A DNA stretch of 64,000 nt from Bradyrhizobium sp. CB1015. Lineage in GTDB: Bacteria; Pseudomonadota; Alphaproteobacteria; Rhizobiales; Xanthobacteraceae. The position numbers and the translations under genes are program-made. Location of the stretch: NCBI RefSeq assembly GCF_025200925.1, contig NZ_CP104174.1:3348001-3412000 (forward strand). The letters are read 5' to 3'. Under the pieces are notes generated by a model. That model was not told the origin of the DNA, made no database searches, and was given only the letters and a program-made list of their open reading frames with translations. This document shows, one piece after another, positions 36,701-46,198 of this stretch (position 1 is the first letter of the stretch; the number at the start of each line of letters is the position of its first letter).

Positions 36701-37062
36701 ACGGCCGCCGCCTGCCGATGACCCCGACCGGCCGCTCCGGCGAGGCCGTGGCCGCCGTCCGCTTCAAGGCCTGGCAGCCGGCCTCCGGCCTGCACCCGAC
36801 CATCCCCGTCCACGCGCCGCTGACCTTTGACCTGATCGATACCTGGAACGGCCGCTCGCTCGGCGGCTGCGTCTACCACGTCGCCCATCCCGGTGGGCGC
36901 AACTACGACACCAAGCCGGTCAACACCTACGAGGCCGAGGCCCGGCGGCTGGCACGCTTCCAGGACCACGGCCACACCCCCGGTCCGATGCAGCCGCCGC
37001 CCGAGGAACGCACAAATGAGTTTCCGCTGACCCTCGACTTGCGGACCCCGCTCCTGCAATGA
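33793..37062 (+). CDS. Transglutaminase-like protease fused to DUF2126 (putative amidoligase)
   Basis: 1089-residue two-part protein. N-terminal: bacterial transglutaminase N domain ([20 protein letters not shown]), then a transglutaminase core with the triad Cys180 ([12 protein letters not shown]), His229 ([10 protein letters not shown]) and Asp245 (WIGFDATSG). C-terminal, about residues 300-1089: DUF2126 ([53 protein letters not shown]), a region I recall as a putative amidoligase of glutamine-synthetase-like fold. Start is GTG at 33793, which gives the family start [13 protein letters not shown]. First gene of a three-gene operon with ATP-grasp/alpha-E and a second transglutaminase. Confidence 0.92.
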   Translation: MSIYVALHHVTHYKYDRPIDLGPQTIRLRPAPHTRTPILSYSLKVTPSNHFVNWQQDPQGNWLARYVFPEKTTELKFEVDFTAQMTVVNPFDFFVEPYADSFPFDYPKDLKTELAPYLETLKPDRLFAKFLDSIPHEAPNTVNFLVDLNREIQKKVRYIIRMEPGVQTPEETLASGAGSCRDSAWLLIQTLRHLGLAARFVSGYLVQIRPDIDPIEGPPEVENDFTDLHAWAEVYLPGAGWIGFDATSGMLAGEGHIPVAATPHYRSAAPISGGAGFAEVEFSFDMSVKRIREAPRITKPFSDESWARLNDLGEQVDGDLATQDVRLTMGGEPTFVSVDDLEAGEWNTEAVGPTKRALGDDLIRRLRTRFAPGGLLHYGQGKWYPGESLPRWAFGLYWRKDGVPIWKNADLIARIETPRRPEVKDAEAFMEGTAARLGLDLGYIMPAYEDPAYWLQKEAELPVNVDPTDSKLSDPEARARMARVFDQGLNTPRGFVLPIQRWNAPPRWRSERWPLRRNHLFLTPGDSPLGLRLPIGSLGHVPPNQYPYIVEQDPMEPRGKLPVFTRMARPPSPPRTAPEHLNTAIPVRTAMAVEIREDVICAFLPPVERIEDYLELISALEDTAEEMQLPVHVEGYPPPFDPRIEVIKVTPDPGVIEINIQPAKSWRDAVEITTGLYEDAAKVRLGANRFLVDGRHTGTGGGNHVVVGGSSPQDSPFLRRPDLLKSLVLYWQRHPALSYFFSGLFIGPTSQAPRIDEARHDSIYELEIALSHVPPAGTQAPLWLVDRLFRHLLVDITGNTHRAEICIDKLYSPEGPTGRLGLVEFRALEMPPDPRMSLAQQLLIRALIAKFWREPLSGKFVRWGTALHDRFMLPHFIWEDFLDVLGELKQSGYPFEPEWYLAQLEFRFPAFGRVHHGGVTLELRQALEPWHVLGEEGSAGGTVRYVDSSVERLQVKAEGFVEGRHVVTCNGRRLPMTPTGRSGEAVAAVRFKAWQPASGLHPTIPVHAPLTFDLIDTWNGRSLGGCVYHVAHPGGRNYDTKPVNTYEAEARRLARFQDHGHTPGPMQPPPEERTNEFPLTLDLRTPLLQ

Positions 37063-37089
37063 GTATGATGGTGGGGCACGGAGAGGGGC

Positions 37090-39627
37090 ATGGCCGAGGG
37101 CGCAGCCGAGCAGGACGACAAGGCGGGGAAGGCGCAAGACCAACGTGAAGGCCAGCGTGAAGGCCAGCGCCGCCTCGCGCAATGGGTCCGCGACTATAGC
37201 CGGCTGCCCGGTATCCCCGACGAGTTCTTAGGCCCGGACGGCACCCCGCGCGCGGTCTGGAGCCGCTTCTTCGACGCCTTCGGCGCGCTGGCGCCCGACG
37301 AGATCGAGCGGCGCTTCGGCATGGCCGACCGTCACTTGCGCGAGGCCGGCGTCACCTACCGCGCGCCCGGCGACGGCGCTGACCGGCCCTGGTCGCTCAG
37401 CCACCTGCCGCTATTGATCGATGAAGCCGACTGGCAGCAGCTCTGCGCCGGCATCACCCAGCGCGCCGAGCTGCTCGAGCGCGTGCTGCGCGACATCTAT
37501 GGCGAGGGGCGCCTCGCGGCCGAAGGCGCGCTCCCGGCTGCGGCGATTGCCGGCAGTCCCGAATATCTCCGTCCGGTCTGCGGCGTGCCGCCGCCCGGCG
37601 GACGCTATCTCTCGATCTATGCCGCCGATGTCGGCCGCGGACCCGACGGCCGCTGGTGGGTGCTCGGCGACCGCACCCAGGCGCCATCGGGTGCGGGCTA
37701 CGCGCTGGAGAACCGCCTTGTGCTGTCGCGCGCCTTCTCCGATCTCTACAAGTCGATGAACGTGCCGCGCGTCGCGCCGTTCTTCGAGGCGTTCCGCGAC
37801 AGCTTGCGCGCGCGCGCCGATCGCGACGAGCCCAGGATCGGCGTGCTCACCCCCGGCAGCTTCAGCGAAACCTATTTCGAGCATGCGACGCTGGCGCGCT
37901 ATCTCGGCTTTCTCCTGGTCGAGGGCGACGATCTCGCGGTCAGCGACAACCGGGTCCACATCCGCACCGTCGCCGGCCTGAAGCGCTTGGATGTCCTCCT
38001 GCGCCGGGTCGATTCCAACTCGCTCGACCCGCTCGAGCTCGATGCCTCCTCGCGGCTCGGGGTGCCCGGCCTGATCGACGTCTTGCGCAAGGACGGCGTC
38101 GTCGTCGCCAACATGCCGGGCTCGGGCGTTCTGGAGGCGCGGGCGCTGCTCGGCTTCCTGCCGGCGCTGAGCCGCCGCCTGCTCGGCGAAGACCTGAAGA
38201 TGCCGCACATCGCGACCTGGTGGTGCGGCCAGCGCGTGGCGCGCGACGAGGTGCTGGCGCGGCTCGACGAAGTTGCGATCGAAGGCGCCTATCGGCGCGG
38301 CGTTCCCGGCTTCGACTCGCTTGGTCCGGTGCTCGCGAGCGAGCTCGACGCGAGCGGACGGCAGCGCCTGATCGATGCGATCAGCGCGCGCGGCATGGAC
38401 TATGTCGGCCAGGAGGTGGTGCGGCTCTCGACCATGCCGGTGTGGGAGCAGGGCCAGATCACGCCGCGCCCCTTCGTGCTGCGCGTGTTCGCGGCCGCAA
38501 CTCCGGACGGCTGGGCCATCATGCCCGGCGGCTTCTGCCGAATCGCCGAGCAGCCGGACGCGCGCGCGGTGTCGATGGGCGACGGCGCGCGCGCCGCCGA
38601 CGTCTGGGTGGTCTCCGACAAGCAGGTCTCGACCGCGACCTTGCTGCCGGCAACCGACAAGGTCCGCATCCGCCGCATCGCCGGCGTGCTGCCGAGCCGC
38701 GCCGCCGACAATCTGTTCTGGCTCGGCCGCTATCTCGAGCGCGCCGAGGCGACGCTGCGCCTGGTGCGCGCGCTTGGTTCGCCGAGCGGGCCGAACAAGG
38801 GCACCGCGGCCTCGGTGCAATCGGCCGAACGCATCCAGCGCCTGCTGGTGGCCTGGGGCGCGGTCTCGCAAACCTCGCGCGCGGCCGCGGGGCGCATCGT
38901 CGCCGAAGCGTTGCAGAGCGAGGCGCGTTTCGGCTCGGCCCTGTCGCTGGTGCGCGCGGCGCAGCGCACGGCGACCTCCTTGCGCGAGCGGCTGTCGCCT
39001 GATGCCTGGCAGGTGATCACGGAAATGGCCGAGCGCCTCGCCATCGAGGTGGAGGACGACGACAGCGTGCTGAGCGCCGCCGAGTTGACCTTGCAGGAGC
39101 TGGCGAGCTTCGCAGGGCTTGCGCAGGAGAACATGAACCGCGCCGCCGGCTGGCGTTTCCTCGACATCGGCCGCCGTGTCGAGCGCGCCATCAACACCAC
39201 GCGCTTCACCCGTCAGTTCGCCTACGACGAGGCCGGCGACGAGGACCTCGACATCCTGCTGACGCTGGTGGATTGTCAGATCACCTACCGCTCCCGCTAT
39301 CTGCTGGCGCCGATCCTCGCCCCGGTGCGCGACCTCGCGGTGCTCGATGGCTACAATCCGCGGTCGGTGGCGTTTCAGGTGACGACGCTGAACGAGCACA
39401 TCGCCGCGCTGCCGAGCCTGAAGGAGCATGGCCTGATCGAGAAGCCGCAGCGTCTTGCGGTGGCGATGCAGGCGATGCTCGCGACCGCCGAGGCCGAGAA
39501 GCTCGAGGTCAAGACGCTGTTCGCGCTGGAGCAGGATCTGCTCAGCCTCGCCGAAGCGATCGGCCAGCACTACTTCCCGCATGGCCCCAATGCCGCCCGG
39601 CCGGAAAAGCTGACGGGGCTGGCGTGA
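37090..39627 (+). CDS. Circularly permuted ATP-grasp fused to alpha-E domain
   Basis: 845 residues. Residues about 20-530 are the circularly permuted ATP-grasp type 2 (DUF404/DUF407) domain: FDAFGALAPDEIERRFGMAD, DADWQQL-like helix, RYLSIYAADVGRGPDGRWWV, LGDRTQAPSGAGYALENRLV and IGVLTPGSFSETYFEHATLA. Residues about 534-840 are the alpha-E (DUF403) helical domain: LPSRAADNLFWLGRYLERAE and NMNRAAGWRFLDIGRRVERA. In many genomes these are separate genes; here they are fused. Predicted to make a peptide or isopeptide bond with ATP. The N-terminal 20 residues are low-complexity (REGQREGQRR). Confidence 0.93.
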   Translation: MAEGAAEQDDKAGKAQDQREGQREGQRRLAQWVRDYSRLPGIPDEFLGPDGTPRAVWSRFFDAFGALAPDEIERRFGMADRHLREAGVTYRAPGDGADRPWSLSHLPLLIDEADWQQLCAGITQRAELLERVLRDIYGEGRLAAEGALPAAAIAGSPEYLRPVCGVPPPGGRYLSIYAADVGRGPDGRWWVLGDRTQAPSGAGYALENRLVLSRAFSDLYKSMNVPRVAPFFEAFRDSLRARADRDEPRIGVLTPGSFSETYFEHATLARYLGFLLVEGDDLAVSDNRVHIRTVAGLKRLDVLLRRVDSNSLDPLELDASSRLGVPGLIDVLRKDGVVVANMPGSGVLEARALLGFLPALSRRLLGEDLKMPHIATWWCGQRVARDEVLARLDEVAIEGAYRRGVPGFDSLGPVLASELDASGRQRLIDAISARGMDYVGQEVVRLSTMPVWEQGQITPRPFVLRVFAAATPDGWAIMPGGFCRIAEQPDARAVSMGDGARAADVWVVSDKQVSTATLLPATDKVRIRRIAGVLPSRAADNLFWLGRYLERAEATLRLVRALGSPSGPNKGTAASVQSAERIQRLLVAWGAVSQTSRAAAGRIVAEALQSEARFGSALSLVRAAQRTATSLRERLSPDAWQVITEMAERLAIEVEDDDSVLSAAELTLQELASFAGLAQENMNRAAGWRFLDIGRRVERAINTTRFTRQFAYDEAGDEDLDILLTLVDCQITYRSRYLLAPILAPVRDLAVLDGYNPRSVAFQVTTLNEHIAALPSLKEHGLIEKPQRLAVAMQAMLATAEAEKLEVKTLFALEQDLLSLAEAIGQHYFPHGPNAARPEKLTGLA

Positions 39628-40502
39628 TCTACGACATCCGTCACGTCACCACCTACGAGTACGAAAATCCCGTCAGCTTCGCCCGCTGCACGCTGCGGCT
39701 GGAGCCCAGAAGCGGCGCCGGCCAGGAGCTGATCTCGCACGAGGTCGAGATCCATCCGCGCCCGGCCGAGCGCAACGTGCGGCGCGACTTCTTCGGCACG
39801 CTGACCGAGAGCGTGACGATCGAAGCCGCGCATCGCAATCTGCGCATCGACTCGCGCTCGCGGGTTTCGATCTCGCGCCGGCCGCCGGCGCGCGATGCGG
39901 TCAGCCCGGCCTGGGAGAGCATTCGCGACATCGCGTTCGAAGCCACCAGCCTCGGGCCGTCCTCGCCGGTCGGCTATGTCTTTGCCAGCCCCCTGGTGCC
40001 GGTGCTGCGCCCGGTCAGCGCCTATGCGGGGATGAGCTTTCCGCCCGGCGCGGGCATCCTCACCGGCGCCGTCGACCTCATGCGACGCATCCGCAGCGAA
40101 TTCCGCTACGATCCGAAGGCAACCGTGATCTCGACGCCGCTCGACGAGGTGTTCGACAAGCGTCACGGCGTCTGCCAGGACTTTGCCCATGTCATGATTG
40201 CCGGGCTGCGCGGGCTCGGCCTGCCCGCGGCCTATGTCAGCGGCTATTTGCGCACCATTCCGCCGCCGGGCCAGCCGCGGCTGCAAGGTGCCGACGCCAC
40301 CCATGCCTGGGTGTCGCTGTGGTGCGGGGCCGAGCTTGGCTGGATCGATCTCGATCCGACCAACGACCTCCTCATCGGCAACGATCACATCGTGCTTGCA
40401 ATGGGACGCGATTTTTCCGACGTCTCGCCGGTCGACGGCATCATCGTCGGCTCGCCCAAGCAGAAGCTCGGCGTCGCCGTCGACGTGCTGCAGGTGGAGT
40501 AG
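39624..40502 (+). CDS. Transglutaminase-like cysteine protease
   Basis: 292 residues. Beta-rich N-terminal domain (VIYDIRHVTTYEYENPVSFA) and a transglutaminase core with Cys184 (HGVCQDFAHVMIAGLR), His227 (DATHAWVSLW) and Asp244 (WIDLDPTNDLL). Starts with GTG at 39624, overlapping the stop of the ATP-grasp/alpha-E gene (GTGA). Probably hydrolyses or transfers the amide bond made by the ligase in this operon. Last gene of the operon. Confidence 0.93.
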   Translation: MIYDIRHVTTYEYENPVSFARCTLRLEPRSGAGQELISHEVEIHPRPAERNVRRDFFGTLTESVTIEAAHRNLRIDSRSRVSISRRPPARDAVSPAWESIRDIAFEATSLGPSSPVGYVFASPLVPVLRPVSAYAGMSFPPGAGILTGAVDLMRRIRSEFRYDPKATVISTPLDEVFDKRHGVCQDFAHVMIAGLRGLGLPAAYVSGYLRTIPPPGQPRLQGADATHAWVSLWCGAELGWIDLDPTNDLLIGNDHIVLAMGRDFSDVSPVDGIIVGSPKQKLGVAVDVLQVE

Positions 40503-40753
40503 CCGGCTCGCCCGGCCAATTTCCTGCGGTGCCGCGCCCTGAGCGGCAGCGGCGCTTTCCGGCTGCTTTGGGTTGTGCTGAACTGTGACGGCAACCGTGA
40601 TGTTGCGCAGCGGGACGGCAAGGTATTTACGTATTTTCGTCCTCGACGTTTGGTTACCGGGCCCAAGATGGGCTATGCTCCCCGTTGCCTCGAGGACAAG
40701 AATGAGACGTCGGGAGATGGCATGGGATACCAGCGGCGGACGGGGCTGCGTCC

Positions 40754-41581
40754 ATGATAACCTTACCGAGACTGGCGGCGGAAACTCTGGAGAAGATGCT
40801 GGGTACGTTCATGCGTCGCCGGTACGACGAACCTTCCGCCCGGGTCCTGGAGGGCTCGACGCGCACAGCGATGGAGTGTATCGGCAACAGCGACGCGCTC
40901 TACCACAACATCGAGCATACCATGCTCGTGACGCTGGCCGCTCACGCGATCCTCACGGGACGCAATCTCCATGCGCATCTTGCGGCGGAGGACTACCTTC
41001 ACATCCTGATCGCCTGTCTTGCGCACGACATTGGCTATGTCCGCGGCCTGTTTCCGGAGGATGACGAAGACGGTTTCATCGTCGACGAGGCCGGGACCAA
41101 GGTGTCGCTACCGCGCGGTGCATCGGATGCCAGTTTGATGATGTATCACGTCGATCGCTCGAAACTCTTTGTGCGGCGGCGATTGCCCCCTATCCGCGGT
41201 ATCGACTCCGAGCGGATCGCCCGCGCCATCGAGGGCACGCGCTTTCCCGCCCGTGAAGGGCAGGAATATGATGAGGAGGCCTCGATCCTGCGTGCGGCCG
41301 ACTTCATCGGCCAGCTCGGCGACCCCAACTATCTGCGCAAGGCCAACGCGCTCTATTACGAGTTCGAGGAGGTCGGCATCAACCGCCAGCTCGGCTACGA
41401 CTCGCCCGCCGATATCGTGAACCGCTACCCGCAATTCTATTGGAACAGCGTCGCACCGCACATCCAGACCGAGATCGGCTATCTCAACAAGACCGAGATC
41501 GGCCGGCAATGGATCGCCAATCTCTACAGCAACGTGTTCCGCGCCGAGCGCGACATCTCGCTGTCCGGTCCGCAGAAATAG
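40754..41581 (+). CDS. HD-domain metal-dependent phosphohydrolase
   Basis: 275 residues. HD motifs: His in YHNIEHTMLVTLAAHA, the HD pair in LIACLAHDIGYVRGLF, and the distal Asp in ILRAADFIGQLGDPNYLRKA. The layout resembles 3',5'-cyclic nucleotide phosphodiesterase-like HD proteins, though the substrate is unknown. It follows a 250-base gap after the transglutaminase operon in which no gene or clear promoter was seen. Confidence 0.85.
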   Translation: MITLPRLAAETLEKMLGTFMRRRYDEPSARVLEGSTRTAMECIGNSDALYHNIEHTMLVTLAAHAILTGRNLHAHLAAEDYLHILIACLAHDIGYVRGLFPEDDEDGFIVDEAGTKVSLPRGASDASLMMYHVDRSKLFVRRRLPPIRGIDSERIARAIEGTRFPAREGQEYDEEASILRAADFIGQLGDPNYLRKANALYYEFEEVGINRQLGYDSPADIVNRYPQFYWNSVAPHIQTEIGYLNKTEIGRQWIANLYSNVFRAERDISLSGPQK

Positions 41582-41591
41582 ATCAGGCTCT

Positions 41592-41675
41592 CGTAGCCCG
41601 GATTGCGCCGAAAGCGAAATCCGGGATTCGCGGATGCTGGCGTCCCGGATTGCGCTGCGCTCCATCCAGGCTACG
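41592..41675. repeat. Dispersed palindromic repeat, family A, second copy
   Basis: CGTAGCCCGGATTGCGCCGA at the left and GGATTGCGCTGCGCTCCATC then CAGGCTACG at the right; same family as 1332-1475. It sits just before the alpha/beta hydrolase start. Confidence 0.75.
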
Positions 41676-41699
41676 TGGCCCCAACGCCGTGAGCAAATC

Positions 41700-42593
41700 A
41701 TGCAACAAAAAACCGTCACCACGGACATCCTCGACATCGCCTATCGCGAATACGGTGCGCCGGACGGCTGGCCCTGCATCATGGGGCACGGCTTTCCCTA
41801 TGACGTGAACGCCTATGCCGAGACCGCGCCGATCCTCGCCGAGGCCGGCGCACGCGTGCTCGTGCCCTGGCTGCGCGGCTACGGGCCGACGCGGTTTCGC
41901 TTCGCCGAGACGCTGCGCTCCGGCGAGCAGGCGGCGCTCGGCGCCGATCTTCTGGCCTTCATGGATGTGCTCGGGATCAAGCGCGCCATCGTCGGCGGCT
42001 ATGATTGGGGCGGTCGCGCTGCCTGCGTGGTCTCGGCGCTGTATCCGGAGCGCGTGATCGGTCTCGTCTCCGGCAATTCCTACAACATCCAGAACATCGC
42101 CCGATCCATGGAGCCGGCTTCGCCGCCGGAGGAGGCGGCGTTCTGGTATCAATATCTCTTCCACAACGAACGCGGCCGCCGCGCGCTGGAGCGCAACCGC
42201 CGCGGCTTTGCGCGTCAGCTCTGGACGATGTGGTCGCCGAAATGGACCTTCGACGACGCGACGTTCGAGACGAGCGCTTTGTCGTTCGACAATCCTGACT
42301 TCGTCGACGTCGTGATCCACTCCTACCGCCACCGCTATGCCCTGGTGGCGGGCGATCCCGCCTATGCGGGAATTGAGGCAAAGCTCGCCGCGCAGCCGCC
42401 GATCCGTGTGCCGACGATTGCGATCGACGGCGACAGCGACGGCGTCAATCCCGGCACCGCCCACCATGCGCGCAAGTTCGAGGCATTTTTCGAGCGGCGG
42501 GTGTTCACCGATGCCGGTCACAACCTGCCGCAGGAGCGGCCCGCCGAATGGGCGCAGGCCGTGATCGACGTCCGGAAAGCGGCTGCGTCATAG
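41700..42593 (+). CDS. Alpha/beta hydrolase with Asp nucleophile (epoxide hydrolase/haloalkane dehalogenase type)
   Basis: 297 residues. Oxyanion HG motif in IMGHGFPYDVNAY, nucleophile elbow VGGYDWGGRAACVV (Asp, not Ser), acid in AIDGDSDGVNP and His in FTDAGHNLPQERPAEWA. An Asp nucleophile is the mark of epoxide hydrolases and haloalkane/haloacetate dehalogenases rather than esterases. The natural substrate cannot be read. ATG at 41700 sits after the repeat. Confidence 0.88.
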   Translation: MQQKTVTTDILDIAYREYGAPDGWPCIMGHGFPYDVNAYAETAPILAEAGARVLVPWLRGYGPTRFRFAETLRSGEQAALGADLLAFMDVLGIKRAIVGGYDWGGRAACVVSALYPERVIGLVSGNSYNIQNIARSMEPASPPEEAAFWYQYLFHNERGRRALERNRRGFARQLWTMWSPKWTFDDATFETSALSFDNPDFVDVVIHSYRHRYALVAGDPAYAGIEAKLAAQPPIRVPTIAIDGDSDGVNPGTAHHARKFEAFFERRVFTDAGHNLPQERPAEWAQAVIDVRKAAAS

Positions 42594-42784
42594 GCAGCCC
42601 CGACTCGGCTGGGGCTCGCCAATTCGGGCGATTGACGCGTTACCTCAGCGCGGCTGACGCGCCGCATTCGATCTTGATTTGTGTCAACGTCGCCGCAGGT
42701 GAGGGCTGCTCTGCTGGCTGTCGTCCCGGCATGGTGCGTGCTAACGTGGCGCGTGCCCCCGAGCTTCGCATGCAGGAGTGGCCC

Positions 42785-43360
42785 ATGACAAGTGCTTCAG
42801 ATGCGTCCCATCATCCCAGTCTCGGCTCGGGCATCTCTGCGCTGCACGGCAAATGGGGCTGGATCGTCGCACTCGGCGTCGTTTACCTCATCGCCGGCTT
42901 CGTCGCGCTCGGCAGCATGGTGATGGCGACGGTGGCGAGCGTGATCGTGGTCGGTGCCATGATGATCGTCGCCGGCGTGACGGAGATCATCGGTGCATTC
43001 CAGATGAAGAGCTGGGGCAAGTTTCTGATCTGGGCCTTGCTCGGCGTGCTCTATGTCGTCGCCGGTTTCCTGACCTTCGCGAACCCGCTGTTCGCGGCAG
43101 TCCTGCTGACATTGTTCTTGGGCGCGTCGCTGATCGCCTCGGGCGCGGTGCGGCTGTTTCTCGCCTTCAGCATGAAGCGCGAGAGCCCTTGGGTGTGGGT
43201 GGCGCTCTCGGGCGCCGTCACGCTGCTGCTCGGCCTCTTGATCGTGGCGCGGTGGCCGGTGAACAGCGTCTATATCCTCGGCCTGTTCCTCGGTATCGAT
43301 CTGATGATGGCCGGCGCCGGCTGGATCAGCTTGGGCTTCGCCTTGAAGCGGCGCGGCTAG
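42785..43360 (+). CDS. HdeD-family membrane protein (DUF308)
   Basis: 191 residues with six membrane helices arranged as three hairpins (WGWIVALGVVYLIAGFVALG; ASVIVVGAMMIVAGVTEIIG; and four more). This is the HdeD/DUF308 pattern, linked to acid-stress survival in E. coli. Stands alone, after a 190-base spacer that contains only an unrecognised leader. ATG at 42785 follows GCAGGAG. Confidence 0.88.
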   Translation: MTSASDASHHPSLGSGISALHGKWGWIVALGVVYLIAGFVALGSMVMATVASVIVVGAMMIVAGVTEIIGAFQMKSWGKFLIWALLGVLYVVAGFLTFANPLFAAVLLTLFLGASLIASGAVRLFLAFSMKRESPWVWVALSGAVTLLLGLLIVARWPVNSVYILGLFLGIDLMMAGAGWISLGFALKRRG

Positions 43361-43481
43361 CGCAACGCCATCAGCAACTCGACGCAAGACCCTCTTGCGG
43401 AACTCCGCTGAGCTGACGTGCTGACAGAAAGCAGCACGCCGCGTGACCGTCTTGCGCGGCGATGATCATTGGGGAGAAACC

Positions 43482-44693
43482 ATGAAAGCCGCTTTGGCCC
43501 TGGCCGCAGCGCTGGCTGCCGCCTGCGTGTCCGCCCCTGTCTCGGCGCAAAAATCCTACGGCCCTGGGGTCAGCGACACCGAGATCAAGATTGGCAACAC
43601 CATGCCCTATAGCGGCCCGGCCTCGCCGCTCAGCATCACGGGACGGGTGATCTCCGCCTATTTCGACGAGATCAACGAGAAGGGCGGCGTTGGCGGCCGC
43701 AAGCTCAACCTGATCTCGCTCGACGATGCCTTCTCGCCGCCAAAGACGATGGAAGCCGCGCGGCGCCTCGTCGAAGGCGACGGCGTCGCCTTCATCTTCG
43801 CCACCATGGGCACGGCGCCGAGCTCGGCGATCGCAAAATATCTCAACAGCAACAAGGTGCCGCAGATCTTCCTGATCAGCTCGGCCTCGAAGTGGAACGA
43901 TCCCGCCAACATGCCCTGGTCGATCGCGCTGCCCTGGGCGCCGAACTACACCAGCGAGGCCGCGATCGACGTCGCTTATGCCCGCGCCAAGAACCCGAAT
44001 GCGCGCTTTGCGGTGCTCTACCAGAACGACGACGCCGGCAAGGAATATCTTCGCGGCGTCAAGGAGGCGCTCGGTGCCGACGCCGACAAGGCGATCGCGA
44101 TGGCCTCGAGCTTCGAGGTCACCGATCCCACCGTCGATTCCCAGGTGCTGACGCTCGCCAATACCAAGGCCGACGTCTTCTTGATCTATTCGGTGACGCC
44201 GCGCGCCTGCGCGCAGGCGATCCGCAAGGCGCACGAGGTCGGCTGGCAGCCGACGCGCTTTCTCGCCTCCGGCTGCGCCAACAAGGCCACCGTCATGGTG
44301 CCGGCCGGGCTCGAGGCCGGCAAGGGCGTGCTGTCGCTCGGCGCGCTGAAGCCGTTCGTCGAGGCACCGAAGGACGATCCGGCGATGGCGGCCTATATCG
44401 ACTTCATGAAGAAGCGCCTGCCCAATGCCGACGTCAACAACGTCGCAGGCCTCTACGGCTACACCGTCGCCGAGGCGCTGGTGGTGCTGCTGAAGCAATG
44501 CAAGGACAATCTGACGCGCGACAACATCATGGCGCAGGCCGCGAACCTGAAGAACGTGCCGCTGTCGCTTCTGATGCCCGGCATCACCCTCAATACCACG
44601 CCGCAGGATTTCCGCCCGATCAAGGACGGCTACATGCTCCAGTTCGACGGCAACGACTGGGTGGTGGCCAGCGAGCTGTTGCGCGGGACGTGA
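43482..44693 (+). CDS. ABC transporter substrate-binding protein (branched-chain amino acid/LivK type)
   Basis: 403 residues, signal peptide MKAALALAAALAAACVSAPV cut near VSA-Q. The mature start KSYGPGVSDTEIKIGNTMPY and the periplasmic-binding-protein type 1 fold match the LivK/peripla_BP_6 family. The permease and ATPase genes are not adjacent, so the partners are elsewhere. ATG at 43482 follows GGGGAG. The ligand is unknown; in rhizobia such proteins often serve aromatic acids or amides as well as amino acids. Confidence 0.9.
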   Translation: MKAALALAAALAAACVSAPVSAQKSYGPGVSDTEIKIGNTMPYSGPASPLSITGRVISAYFDEINEKGGVGGRKLNLISLDDAFSPPKTMEAARRLVEGDGVAFIFATMGTAPSSAIAKYLNSNKVPQIFLISSASKWNDPANMPWSIALPWAPNYTSEAAIDVAYARAKNPNARFAVLYQNDDAGKEYLRGVKEALGADADKAIAMASSFEVTDPTVDSQVLTLANTKADVFLIYSVTPRACAQAIRKAHEVGWQPTRFLASGCANKATVMVPAGLEAGKGVLSLGALKPFVEAPKDDPAMAAYIDFMKKRLPNADVNNVAGLYGYTVAEALVVLLKQCKDNLTRDNIMAQAANLKNVPLSLLMPGITLNTTPQDFRPIKDGYMLQFDGNDWVVASELLRGT

Positions 44694-44716
44694 CAGGGCG
44701 CCGAGGAGACGGTGCA

Positions 44717-44911
44717 CCCTCTCCCCTTGTGGGGGAGGGTGGATGCGCGAAGCGCAGCCGGGTGAGGGGTCTCTCTCCGCGAGTCCTCTCTGCATTTGAA
44801 CGCGCGGAGAGATACCCCTCATCCGGCGCCATAGCCGAAGCTTTGCTTCGGCGTTCTTAGGAACGGCTGCCGAGGCAGCCTATGCCACCTTCTCCCACAA
44901 GGGGAGAAGGG
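44717..44911. repeat. Dispersed palindromic repeat, family C, second copy
   Basis: CCCTCTCCCCTTGTGGGGGA at the left, CACCTTCTCCCACAAGGGGA at the right, with GGTGAGGGGTCTCTCT and AGAGATACCCCTCATCC inside. It fills the gap between the binding-protein gene and the dehydrogenase gene. Confidence 0.85.
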
Positions 44912-44925
44912 AACAGGAGAACCCC

Positions 44926-46140
44926 ATGGACTTTCAGCACTCCGCCCGTTCTTTGGAGCTCCAGGAGCGCGTTCGCCAGTTCATGCGCGCCCATGTCGAG
45001 CCGGCCGAGGAGCTCTATTACGAGCAGGTCAAGCCGGAGGCCGCGCGCTACAAGACGCCGCCTGTGCTGCAGGACCTGAAGCGGCTGGCGCGCGAGCAGG
45101 GGCTGTGGAACCTGTTCCTGTCCGGCGAGCACGGGCCGGGTCTGACCAATCTCGAATACGCGCCGGTGAAGGAGATCATGGGACGCATTCTCTGGGCGCC
45201 CGAGGTCTTCAACTGCTCCGCGCCCGATGTCGGCAACATGGAGGTGCTCGCAAACTACGGCACCAAGGCGCAGCAGGAGCGCTGGCTGACGCCGCTGCTG
45301 GAGGGGCGCATCCGCTCCGGCTTCTCGATGACGGAGCCGCAGGTCGCCTCCAGCGACGCCACCAACATCCAGTGCGAGATCAAACGCGACGGCGACGATT
45401 ACGTCATCACCGGCCGCAAATGGTTTACCTCGGGCGCGATGAACGAGGATTGCGAGATCCTGATCGTGATGGGCAAGACTGCGCCGGACCATCCCGACCG
45501 CCATCGCCAGCAATCCATGATCCTGGTGCCGAAGAATACGCCCGGCGTGCGCATCGTCCGCGACATGCTCACCTATGGCTATGACGATGCGCCGGTCGGC
45601 CATCCCGAGATCGTCTACGACAATGTCCGCGTGCCTGCCGAGAACATTTTGCTCGGCGAGGGCCGCGGCTTCGAGATCGCGCAAGGCCGGCTCGGCCCCG
45701 GCCGCATTCATCACTGCATGCGCCTGATCGGCTGCGCCCAGCGTGCGCTGGAATTGATGTGCCAGCGCGCGGTCTCGCGCGTCGCCTTCGGCAAACCGCT
45801 CGCAGAGCAGGGCTCGGTGCGCGAGGACATCGCGCACTCCTTCTGCGAGATCGCGCAGGCGCGCCTGCTCACCTTGCAGGCCGCCGACAAGATGGACCGC
45901 GAAGGCAATAAGGCCGCGCGCGATCTGATCGCCGCGGCCAAGATCGTGGTGCCCAGCATGGCCGCCCGCGTCATCGACCGCGCCATCCAGATCCATGGCG
46001 CGGCCGGCGTGTCGCAGGACACGTTCCTCGCCCGCGCCTATGTCTACGCCCGCTTCATCCGCATCGGCGACGGCCCGGACCAGGTGCATCTGGCCGCGGT
46101 CGGGAAGGAGCTGATCAGGCGGGGCGGAGTGGTGGGGTAG
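44926..46140 (+). CDS. Acyl-CoA dehydrogenase (ACAD10/11-like)
   Basis: 404-residue flavoprotein that introduces a trans-2 double bond into an acyl-CoA. FAD/substrate motifs: [36 protein letters not shown], and the C-terminal [20 protein letters not shown]. The long insert after NEDC ([20 protein letters not shown]) and the family's short [19 protein letters not shown] start suit the ACAD10/11 subgroup. RBS AGGAG precedes the ATG at 44926. Confidence 0.92.
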   Translation: MDFQHSARSLELQERVRQFMRAHVEPAEELYYEQVKPEAARYKTPPVLQDLKRLAREQGLWNLFLSGEHGPGLTNLEYAPVKEIMGRILWAPEVFNCSAPDVGNMEVLANYGTKAQQERWLTPLLEGRIRSGFSMTEPQVASSDATNIQCEIKRDGDDYVITGRKWFTSGAMNEDCEILIVMGKTAPDHPDRHRQQSMILVPKNTPGVRIVRDMLTYGYDDAPVGHPEIVYDNVRVPAENILLGEGRGFEIAQGRLGPGRIHHCMRLIGCAQRALELMCQRAVSRVAFGKPLAEQGSVREDIAHSFCEIAQARLLTLQAADKMDREGNKAARDLIAAAKIVVPSMAARVIDRAIQIHGAAGVSQDTFLARAYVYARFIRIGDGPDQVHLAAVGKELIRRGGVVG

Positions 46141-46198
46141 GGGTTGGCAGGTGCCTCGCCGATCGGACGGTTACAGTGTCCCGATGCGCGTCGCGACG

